Source: Hydrogenophaga taeniospiralis CCUG 15921
GTDB lineage: Bacteria; Pseudomonadota; Gammaproteobacteria; Burkholderiales; Burkholderiaceae_C
Direction: 5' to 3'
Length of the DNA: 64,000 bases
Assembly (NCBI RefSeq): GCF_001592305.1
Contig: NZ_BCWR01000006.1
Location: 248,001 to 312,000, forward strand
This document shows, piece by piece, positions 24,751-34,400 of this stretch. The notes under the pieces were generated by a model. It saw nothing but the letters and a program-made list of their open reading frames with translations, searched no databases and was not told the DNA's origin. The translations under genes were made by a program, and so were the position numbers. Each line of letters opens with the position of its first letter. Within the stretch, counting starts at the first letter, position 1.

Positions 24751-26105
24751 CACCGCTCCCTCAGGCTTTCTTCCTTGTAGCGCAGCATGGGCGCCAGGAA
24801 ATACTCCAGCATGCGGCGCTCGCCGATGCGGATGTCCGAGGTCACGCTCATGCCCGCGGTGATCTGCCCCCGCTCGCCGTGAACCACGTTGGGCGTTTCG
24901 CTGCGCGAGAGTTTGATGCGAACCGGATACACAGGCCCCAGGTGCTGGTCCACCACCGCATCGGTCCCTACCCATTGCACCTCTCCCTCGATATAGCCAT
25001 AGCGCGTGAAATCGAAGGTCTCGATCTTGTTGATCACCCGCTGCCCCACCCGCACATGGCCGATGTCGCGGTTGAGCACCTTGGCCTCCACTTCGAGCGC
25101 GTCGTTCTTGGGCACGATGGCCATGAGCACCTGGGCCTGCGTCACCACGCCGCCCTCGGTGAACACGGCCAGTTGCTGCACCACACCGTCGATGGGCGAG
25201 CGCAGCATCTGCAGATCCGCGCGTTGCGTGGCCTTGACCAGCTCCTGCTCGGTGGCATCGCGCTTCTTGGTCGCCTCCACCAGTTCGCTCGTGACACGGC
25301 TCTTGAACTCGGCCTGAGCGAGAGCCTTCTGCTGCACCGCCGCCTGGATGCCGGCCACCGATTCCGCCAGGCGTTGCGTCTGCACGGCCACCTCTTTTTC
25401 CTGGTTGGCCAGCTCAAGCTGGGTCTCGATCAAGGCCAGCTCGGCAATGTGCCCGCTCTGCGCCAGCTCCTGCCGCATCTGGTGGCGCTTCTTCACCAGG
25501 GCCAGACTGCCTCCTAACTGGTTGAGGTTCATGGAGACCGCATCGCGGTCGGCCTGGCGCTTCTGGATGTCGGCGTCCAGTGCGGACAAGCGCGCCCGCA
25601 TTTCCAGTTGCCGGTTCTCAAACAAAGCCATCTGGTTGTCCAGGACCTGGTCCGGAATGTCCTCGTCCACCTCGCTCCAGTCCCGGCCTTCGAGCAGGGC
25701 CTGCAACCGCTGCACCTCGGCCCGTGCCTCGGCGAATTCACGCGTCAGGCGCTCGGTATCGGCCAGACTGTTGGTCGGGTCGAGTTCCACCAGCACGTCG
25801 CCAGCACGCACCTGCTGGCCGTCACGCACCTTGATGGCCCGCACCACCCCAGCCTCCATGGGTTGCACCACCTTGCTGCGCCCGGGTGTCATCACACTGC
25901 CCTGGCTGCTGACCACCACGTCCATGTGGGCAAAGTAGGCAAAGGCCAGCGCGGCCAGCGCCATGACGCAAAGACTCAGGGTCACCATGCGGGCCAGCAG
26001 GCGCGGAGGGCGCTGCTGCATGGCGATCGAAGCCGGCGTGAACGCTCCCCACTGTTGGTGAAGATCGGTGGGCACGGCGTTTGGGTTCGTGGATGCGTCA
26101 GACAC
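24750..26105 (-). CDS. HlyD-family periplasmic adaptor (membrane fusion protein)
   Basis: 451-residue adaptor that bridges the inner-membrane ABC exporter and TolC. One transmembrane helix near residues 40-60 (MVTLSLCVMALAALAFAYFAHM), a lipoyl half-domain (VVQPMEAGVVRAIKVRDGQQVRAGDVLVELDPT), a long coiled coil about 105-290, the second half (RSPIDGVVQQLAVFTEGGVVTQAQVLMAIVPKND) and the RTX-adaptor C-terminus (GQITAGMSVTSDIRIGERRMLEYFLAPMLRYKEESLRER). It starts with GTG and overlaps the end of hlyB by 8 bases (GTGTCTGA). Confidence 0.93.
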   Translation of the reverse strand: MSDASTNPNAVPTDLHQQWGAFTPASIAMQQRPPRLLARMVTLSLCVMALAALAFAYFAHMDVVVSSQGSVMTPGRSKVVQPMEAGVVRAIKVRDGQQVRAGDVLVELDPTNSLADTERLTREFAEARAEVQRLQALLEGRDWSEVDEDIPDQVLDNQMALFENRQLEMRARLSALDADIQKRQADRDAVSMNLNQLGGSLALVKKRHQMRQELAQSGHIAELALIETQLELANQEKEVAVQTQRLAESVAGIQAAVQQKALAQAEFKSRVTSELVEATKKRDATEQELVKATQRADLQMLRSPIDGVVQQLAVFTEGGVVTQAQVLMAIVPKNDALEVEAKVLNRDIGHVRVGQRVINKIETFDFTRYGYIEGEVQWVGTDAVVDQHLGPVYPVRIKLSRSETPNVVHGERGQITAGMSVTSDIRIGERRMLEYFLAPMLRYKEESLRER

Positions 26106-28335
26106 GGGCCATCTCCTCGGCTGCGGCTTTCTTCAAGGTCGTCTCCAGAATCTGGTGGGCTTGGTAGAGGTCGTGGTAGCGGCCCTTGGCGGCCATCAGG
26201 CTGGCATGGCTGCCGGATTCCACCAGGCGCCCGCCCTCAAACACCAGGATGCGGTTGGCCATGCGCAGCGTCGGCAGCCGGTGCGCCACGATGAACACGG
26301 TGCGCCCCACGGTGATCTCGGCCATGTTGTCGTGGATCACCCGCTCGCTTTCGTAGTCGAGCGCGGCGGTGGCCTCATCGAGCAACAACAGGCGCGGGTT
26401 GGTCACCAACGCGCGGGCGATGGCCAAGCGGGAACGCTGCCCACCGCTCAGGCGGCTACCGCGCTCGCCGATCAACGTGTCGTACCCCTCGGGCAGCTCC
26501 AGGATGAACTCATGCGCTCCGGCCAATTTGGCCGCGTTCATGATGGCCTCCATCGACAGGTGCTGATCGGCCAGCGCGATGTTCTCGCGCACGCTGCGGT
26601 TGAACAACACGCTGTCCTGCGACACCACCCCCATCTGGCGGCGCAGCCAGCTCGCGTCCAGCAGATTGAGGTCCATGCCGTCCACCAGGATGCGGCCTTG
26701 CTGGGGCGTGTACAAGCGCTGCAACAAGCGCAGCAGCGTGGTCTTGCCGGCCCCTGAAACGCCCACGATGCCGATCACCTCGCCCGGCTGCACTTGGAAC
26801 GACACATCGCTGAGCACCTCGCGCCCGTTGGGCTGGTAACGGAACCCCACGTGGTCGAACTTCACCGCCCCTTGCACCGCCGGAGGCACCGCACGCTGCG
26901 CCTGGAAGCCCGGCTCCGCCGGCGCGTCCATGATTTCGCCCAGCCGCTTGACGGAGACCTTCATCTGGGTGAACTCCTGCCACAGCGAGGCCAGCTTCAG
27001 GATGGGCGCATTGACCCGACCGCTGAGCATGTTGAAGGCGATCAGACCGCCCACCGTCAGGTCCCCGTCGATCACCGCCCGGGCGCCAAACCACAGCAAC
27101 AGCACCGTGAGGACTTTGCTGGCGAAGCCGATGAACTGGTTGGTGGCATTGCCGATATGACCGGCCTGGAACGAGCTCTCCACAAACTCACCCAAGCGGC
27201 GTTCCCACTGGCGCTGCCACTGCGGTTCAACCGCCTGGCCCTTGAGCGTTTCCATGCTGGTGACCGTCTCCACCAGAAAGGCCTGGTTCTCGGCCCCCAG
27301 GGCAAACTTGTCTTCCAGGTTCTTGCGCAGGATGGGCGTGACGATCCACGACGCCGCAAAAAACACCGGCAGGGCCGCCAGCACGATGCCCGTGAGCATC
27401 GGGCTGTAATAGAACATCACCGCCAGGTAGACCACCGCGAACAGCAAGTCCAGCCAGCTGGTGAGGGCCTGGCCGGTCAGAAAGGCCCGCGCGTTGTCGA
27501 GCTCGCGCACCCGGGCCACCGTGTCGCCCGCGCGCCGGCTCTCGAAATAGCTCATGGGCAGGCGCATCAGGTGGCGAAACAGCTTGCTGCCCAACTCCAC
27601 GTCCAGCCGGCTGGTGGTGTGGCTGAACAGGTAGTGCCGCATGGCGCTGAGCGCCACCTCGAACACCGCCAGCGCCACCAGCGCCAGCGCCAGCACATCC
27701 AGCGTCGACAGGCTGCGGTGCGTGAGCACCTTGTCGATCACCACCTGGAACACCAGCGGCGTCATCAACGCGAACACCTGCACGAACAGCGAGGCCATCA
27801 GCACCTCGACCAGCAGCGCGCGGTATTTCTGCATGGCCTGCAAGAACCAGCGCACGCCGAACTTCTCCTGCGCGTCTGGGGCGCCCGCCTCACCCGCCTG
27901 CCGACGACGCGCCTCGATCCACTGCCCCGACCACATGTTTTCAAACTCGGCGCGGGCCAGCTTCTGCGGCTGGGTCTGCCCCTGTCGCTGCAGCACCAGC
28001 CCTTGTTCGGTAAACCCCCCGGCAATCGCCATGGCGCCGTCCTTGAGATGCACCACCACCGGCTGGGTCTTCTGCCGCAGCCCGGCAAAGCCGGTGCGCA
28101 CCACCTTGGCGTCGAAACCGAGTTCCTGCAGCGCCAGGTTGAACTGCGGCAGCTCGAAGGGCGCCGCCTGATCCAGCCAGCGGTGCTGAAGCTGCCCGGC
28201 ATCGACCGGCAGATCCTGCAGCTGGCAGTACAGGCGCAGCAGCTCAATGGCCTGGCCCGAAGCCGTGCCAGGTGTGGCGCCCGGTTCAGGCAATGGGGCG
28301 CCTTGCGGCACGGGTGCCGTTTCTTCTTCTTGCAT
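26098..28335 (-). CDS. HlyB-type peptidase-like ABC exporter of the type I secretion system
   Basis: 745-residue inner-membrane exporter. About residues 30-150 are a C39-like domain without the catalytic Cys (LLRLYCQLQDLPVDAGQLQHRW), as in HlyB, which binds rather than cleaves the cargo. About 180-460 is the six-helix membrane domain (RALLVEVLMASLFVQVFALMTPLVFQVVIDKVLTHRSLSTLDVLALAL). The C-terminal ATPase has Walker A GVSGAGKTTLLRLLQ, signature LSGGQRSRLAIARAL and Walker B LLLLDEATAAL. ATG at 28335 follows GAAAGAGGGAATTCCCC; the longer frame at 28413 would begin inside the 92-bp gap after the giant gene. It is the exporter for the giant protein directly upstream. Confidence 0.94.
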   Translation of the reverse strand: MQEEETAPVPQGAPLPEPGATPGTASGQAIELLRLYCQLQDLPVDAGQLQHRWLDQAAPFELPQFNLALQELGFDAKVVRTGFAGLRQKTQPVVVHLKDGAMAIAGGFTEQGLVLQRQGQTQPQKLARAEFENMWSGQWIEARRRQAGEAGAPDAQEKFGVRWFLQAMQKYRALLVEVLMASLFVQVFALMTPLVFQVVIDKVLTHRSLSTLDVLALALVALAVFEVALSAMRHYLFSHTTSRLDVELGSKLFRHLMRLPMSYFESRRAGDTVARVRELDNARAFLTGQALTSWLDLLFAVVYLAVMFYYSPMLTGIVLAALPVFFAASWIVTPILRKNLEDKFALGAENQAFLVETVTSMETLKGQAVEPQWQRQWERRLGEFVESSFQAGHIGNATNQFIGFASKVLTVLLLWFGARAVIDGDLTVGGLIAFNMLSGRVNAPILKLASLWQEFTQMKVSVKRLGEIMDAPAEPGFQAQRAVPPAVQGAVKFDHVGFRYQPNGREVLSDVSFQVQPGEVIGIVGVSGAGKTTLLRLLQRLYTPQQGRILVDGMDLNLLDASWLRRQMGVVSQDSVLFNRSVRENIALADQHLSMEAIMNAAKLAGAHEFILELPEGYDTLIGERGSRLSGGQRSRLAIARALVTNPRLLLLDEATAALDYESERVIHDNMAEITVGRTVFIVAHRLPTLRMANRILVFEGGRLVESGSHASLMAAKGRYHDLYQAHQILETTLKKAAAEEMARV

Positions 28336-28427
28336 GGGGAATTCCCTCTTTCTTGAAATATCAAAACTGGGCGCAGTCCTGTGCGGGCCCGACCCGAAGG
28401 CCGTGCCCTCCACGGGTCGGCATTGGG

Positions 28428-31400
28428 TCAGGCGGGAACCAGAGTGGGTGCGCTGGGAGCGCTCACGGTCGGTTCGTCGTGGAGCACGATGATCACGTCG
28501 GGCTCGGGCGCCAGATCCAGCTGGTTCGCGTCCACAAAGCCCAGGGGCTCACTCGGCACGTCCTGCGTGGCCACCGTCTGGGTGAACACATTGGCCTGCT
28601 GCTCGATGCTGGGGGTGGGCTCGGTGGTGGATGCCGACGGTTCGGTCGCCACATCCGTCGATGCCTGCACCGGCGCCGGCGTCGAATCCTGCACCGGGTC
28701 CTGCGCCACCACCCCGGTGTCCACCGGCGCCGCAGACGCTGCCAGCTCCTCCTGCACCCAGTCGGGAAGTTCCACCCCTTCGGCCGCAAACATCACGTCG
28801 CCCGCGGTCGTGGTGCCGCCATCGGTGAAGGTCACGGTGGTGGTGCCGAACACCACGTTGCCGTTGTTCAGCTCCGGGCTCCCCTCGCTTTGCATACCGA
28901 TGCTCTCCACGCCCTGGTCCGTCAGCGACATCCACTCGCCCTCGTCCTGCACACCGTTGTTGTTGTGGTCCTGCAGCAAGCCAAACTGATCCCACTGTTC
29001 ATCGCTGGCCGTCAGGCGACCATCACCATCGGTGTCAAACGCCGCCAACCCTTCCAGGTCGGTCCGCGCGCCGGGCTTGTAGCTCACGAAGCTGGTTTCG
29101 TCGGGGTCGGTGATGAGCCCGTCCCCGTCCTTGTCAAACGCCAGCACCGCGTCGGTGGGCGCCACCCAGCCGATGCGCTCGGGCGTGCCGTCCAGGTTCA
29201 CGTCCATGGTGCGCATGGAGTAGTTGGGCGGCAGCAAGTCCAGGCCATTGCCGTTCATGTCCACCACGATGGGCGGGTAGCCGTTGTTGGCGTTGCCCCA
29301 GCCCACCGCTTGCACATTGATGGTGTAGGTGGTGGAAGCGCCCCGGCTGTCCGTCGCGGTCACCGTGAAGCTGTCCAGACCCGTGTAGCTCGTCACATCC
29401 GTCACGATGTACTGCCAGGCGGCGTAGGCGTTGTGCCCGTTGCTGCTGGCATCGCGGACCAGGTAGTTGGTGTTGGCGCCGTCCAGGTGGTCCGGGTCTA
29501 CGCCCGGCAATTGCACCGTGGACCCCATGCCACTGTTGTAGCGGTCCCAATCGTAGGTGGGCTGGGCGCCCATGAGCTGGGCGCTGGACAGGTAGCGCGG
29601 CGTGCTCAGCGGCGCGTAGTAGTTGATGAAGACGTTGCCGTGGTCCGGTTTGTGGTTGAACTGCACGGTGAACGTCACCGCATCACCATCCGGGTCGTGG
29701 GCGTAGATGCGCCCATTGGCGCGCGTGCGGTCGCTGACGGGTTCGGTGCGCACAAAGTAGGGATCGATCCCCTCGTCCCAATGCGGGAAGTAGCCATACG
29801 CCAGGGTGGCGTTGGCCCGCCCCAGCCAGGCCGCGCCCAGAATGTCCACGCTGTCGATCACCGGCGCCCGGTTTTCGCGCTCCAGGTCGATGTGTGCCGT
29901 GGCCCAGGTGGTGCCGCCCTCGCCGTCGTTCGCGCGGTACTGGAAAGAAGCCGCTCCGTAGTAGTCGTGCTGGGGCGTGAACGTGACCACGCCGTTGTTG
30001 AGCGAAACCGTGCCATGGCTGGCGCTGCCCACCTGATCCACCTGCAGGCTGGTCAGGCCCGAGGCGTCGGGGTCGCTGTCGTTGCGCAGCAGCTCCGACA
30101 CGTTGATCTCCATGCGCACGTCTTCGTAGCCCTGAAAGGCATCGTCCACCGCGACCGGGTTGACGTTGACCCGCTCGTAGTCAATGTCCACGTGGCCCAC
30201 GGTCTCGCCCCCGTCCGGGTCGCGTACGGTGTACTCGAAGCTGCCGTATTGCGCGGGGTCCCAGTCGTCATAGCCCCCTGCGGGCACGAACTGGATGCGT
30301 CCATCGGGCAGCATCGTCACCGTGCCGTTCTCGGCGCCTCCCACCGCCACGATCTGCAGCCCGGCGGGGTTCTCCACGTCGGTATCGTTGGCCAGCAGGG
30401 CGGGCGCCGTGAAGGTGTAGGTGTTGTCGCGCTTGCCCAGCACCAGCTCGTCGTTCACCACCGGCAGATCGTTGACGGACGCGTAGTCCAGCGTCATGGT
30501 GGTGGTGCTCTCGCCCCCCACGCCATCGCTCACGGTGTAGCTGAAGCTGGCCTGGCCGTAGAAGTTGAGCGTGGGCGTGAAGGTGATGTGGCCTTGCGCA
30601 TCCATGGCCACCGTGCCGTGGGTGGCGCCGCCCACGCTGGTGATGCGGAGCTCGTCGTGGGCGTTGTCCACGTCGTGGTCGTTGGCCAGCAGGTCGGCGG
30701 CCGACAGCGTGACCACCGTGTCCTCGTCAACGTCGGCCTGCTCGGCCTGCAGGCGCGGCGCGTCGTTCACCGGGGTGACGTCCAGCGTCACCGTGGCCAG
30801 GCTTTGCCCGCCCGCGCCATCGTCCACCAGATAGTCGAACTGCGCGGGGCCAAAGTAGTCGGCATCGGGAATGAAGCGGATGCGCCCGTCGGGCAGCAGC
30901 TCCACGCTGCCGTTCTGGGCACCCCCCACCTGGGTGATGCGCAGCTCGCCGTGCGCGTTGTCCACGTCGCTGTCGTTGGCCAGCAGATCGGCCTGGGTGT
31001 AGATCAGCACGTTGTCTTCCGCGATGACCGCCTCTTCACCCTGCACGTCCGGCGCATCGTTGACCGGCGCCAGGTTGAGCACCACCGTGGTGCTCACCTG
31101 CCCGCCCGCGCCATCGTCCACCCGGTAGTCAAACGAGGCCGGGCCGAAGTAGTTCAGGTCGGGTGTGAAGCGCACCTGCCCGTCGACGATTTCCACCGTG
31201 CCGTGCTGCGCGTTGCCCACGGCGCTGATGGTGAGCGTCTGCACGCCGGTCTGGTTCAGCGTGGGGTCGGTGTCGATGTCGCTGTCGTTGGCCAGCAGCA
31301 CATCAAACGGGAAGTTCAGCACCACGTCTTCGTCGCTGCCCACCAGCTCGCCCTGCACCACCGGCAGGTCATTGACCTGCAGGATGCTGAGGTTGACCTC

Positions 31401-34400
31401 GGCGCGCACCTGCTCGTGCCCGTCGCTGACCCAGTAGGCGTAGCCGGCGGGGCCGTTGTAGTTGGGCGTGGGCACGAAGCGCACGCTGCCATCGGGCTGC
31501 AGGAACACCGTGCCGCCACTGGCCTCGCCCACGCGGCTGATGCGCAGGCTGTCGCCATCGATGTCGCGGTCGTTGCGCAGCAGGCTGCCGGCGGTGAAGA
31601 GCAGCTCGGCGTCTTCGCTGCCGCTGGCGCTTTCGCCCCGGGCCTCGGGCGTGTCGTTCACCGCCTGCACCAGGATGCTGGTGGTGCCGGTGTGCGTCAG
31701 GCCGTACATGTCCTGCACGGTGTAGCTGAAGGTGGCGATGCCGTTGTAGTTGGGGTCGGGGATGAAGACCAGCTCGCCGTTGAGGATGCCGACCTGGCCG
31801 TGTGTGGCCTCGCCCACCGAGATGATGCGCAGGCCGTTGAAGTAGTCACCGCTGCTGCCCCGGGGCACGGGGTTGGGCGTGCTGTCGTTGGCCAACAGGT
31901 CTTGCGCGCTGAAGCGCAGGCCCTGGTCTTCGGTGCCCTGGAGCTGGTCGCCCTGCGCGGTGGGGTAGTCCAGCACCAGGTCTTCGCCGGCCTGCAGCAC
32001 GGCCGATGTGTCGCCGCTCTCTTGCGCGCCAAAGCCCGGGGGCAGCGCGCTGGCGCCGCCAGGGCCTGCATCGGTGGCCGCTGGCTCGCTGATGAGTTCG
32101 GGGGTTTCGGTGCGGGGCGTCTGCAGGGCGCTGTCCCCGTCTGTGCCGCCCTCGCTCGCGCTCACGCTGCCCGTGCTGCCCGTGCTGCCCGTGGCGGCGG
32201 GCCAAGTGGTGCCGCCGGGGGCGATGGTCTGGCCGTTGGCGTCGGTCCAGCCACCGGGGCTCGGGGGCGGTGCGAAGGGTTCGGCCTGGCGGTTGACCAG
32301 GAAGGAGCCGTTGATGCCCCAGTCGTAGGTGCTGTCGCCGCCGCCTTCGCCCTGGGTGTCCGCGCTGCCCTCGCCCGCATGGCTGATGAGGGGCAAGGCC
32401 CCGGCCCCCAGGGCCAGCGCCATGGCCGCGAGCTGGGCGTCGCTGAACAGGTTGTTGCCGTCCAGGCTCTGCACCATGCCGCTGGTGACGTTCACGCTGC
32501 CCCCACCGGCTCCGATGGGCACGAACACGATGGGGTTGCGCCCGCGTGGGATCTGCGGGCCGTTGGGGTTGGCCCCCATGGCCGCCGGGGCGGGCACGGT
32601 GTTGATCTGCCCCGCACCCAGGGTCTGCTCGGTCTGCTCGCTGCTGTTCTCGATGGTGTGGTCGTCGAACCCATACATCAGGAAGCTGTTTTCGTCGATG
32701 AGCACGTCCCCGCCGTCGCTGTCTTCTTCGCCGCCGTGGGTGTGGGCTTCGCTGTTGTCGTAGGTGCCCAGCGCGGTGGCGTACAGCACGGTGGCCACGC
32801 CGTAGTCCAGCTGCAGGATGCCGCCGGCCACTTCCTGGTACATCACGGGCGGCCAGTTCGGCTCCAGGCTCTGGCACAGCAGCAGGTAGTCGCGCATGAT
32901 GTCGCTCTGCCCGGGCACGCTGTCGCCGTCCCAGGCCATGCCCGAGCTGTCGTACACGCGCTGGCGCTCGGTGCCGTCGGCCTCGGTCCAGCGCAGCACG
33001 AGCTGGCCGGCGCTGCCTTCGAAGTTGAAGCCGTCGGGATCGAAGTAGTAGCCCACGCTGGGCAGGTGTTGCGCGGCCGCCCCGGCCTGGGGCGCGCTCA
33101 TGCCGGCTTGCTGGGCCATGTGGGCCAGGGCTTCGGCCCAGTGCGCGGCCGTGCTGCCCCCGCCTTCGTCGTCCTGTGTGGTGTTGACCACCACCTGGCC
33201 GTTGGCGTCGATGTGCACTTCGGCTTCGCCGATGCTGGGGTCGATGTCGGCGGGGAAGAGCGCGGAAACGATCGTGATCACCGCGGCAATGATCTGTCCG
33301 TACACCGGAATGAAGGCCGCTGCCGCGGCCACCGCGCCCCAGGGGTTCTCCTCGATGTTGTCCAGGGCGATGATCAGGTTGAGGATGGGCACCACCTGCC
33401 CCGCGCTCACGCCCAGGGACTGGCCGATGGCTGAGTCGGCAATGGCCGAACTCACGATGTTGCTGCCTTCGCCCAACAGGGAGCCCACGGCATTGCCGAG
33501 CTGGATGCCGCCGCTGAGGACTTGCAGGGCGTTGTCGTTCTCGATGCCGCCCACCAGGCTGATCAGGCCACCGAGCGCGCCCCCGGCGCCACCCAGGTTG
33601 CCCGGCAGGGCTCCAGCGCTGAGGTTGTCGATCTGGTTGTACAGGTTCACCAGGGTGTTGAGGCGCTGCGCGTCGTTGAGCTGGCTCCAGTTCTCCAGGC
33701 CCACCACCGAGTTCAGGAGGCTCAGGCCCGTATCGGCCTGCTGGAGCTGATCGAGTTCTTCCCGGCTCCACTGCTGCCCATAGGCATCGGTGATGACTTC
33801 TTGACCGGCCAGGTTGGTGAACACGGTGGTCTGGCCATAGCCTTCGCTGAGGTAGCCGACCACGTCACCCTCTTGGTTGGTGACCATGCTGGTGCCGTCG
33901 GGCAGGCCGATGACGTTGAGCGCGGCGGGGTCGAGCCCACTGCCCTGCAGGCCTAGGGTCAGTGCTTCGGTCTGGGCCTCACCCAGGATGTCGAGCACGC
34001 TGGGCCAGTCTTGCTCGGGCGCGGCGTCTCCCGCTGGCACCGGGGTGTCTCCCGCTGGCACCGGGGTGTCTCCGTAACCGTTGACGACCCCGCTATCGGT
34101 TGTCACGCCTTCTGCGCCATCGGCGATCACGGCGATGGGGTCTCCGGGTTCGGGTGGGGTGCCGATGTCGGGCAGCGGTTGGTTGAAGCTGTCGTCCGCG
34201 CCGGACCCTGGCGCGGGCGGCCCCATCTCGTCTGGCGACAGGGCCTCATGGGTCACCGGGTCGATGGCGATGCGCAGACCTGTGAAGCTGTCGAGGTAGT
34301 AGGCCTGTATCTCGATGACCTCGCCGCTGGCGCCATCGATGGTGCGCTCGGTGACGGTACGCCCGCCTTCTCCATCGGGCACGCTGGTTCTCATCAGGGT

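Noticed and set aside
28272-33434. 1720-residue plus-strand open frame opposite the giant gene
   Set aside because: It is His/Val/Gly/Arg-rich antisense shadow of the GC-rich repeat gene, with no domain, ribosome site or neighbours in phase.
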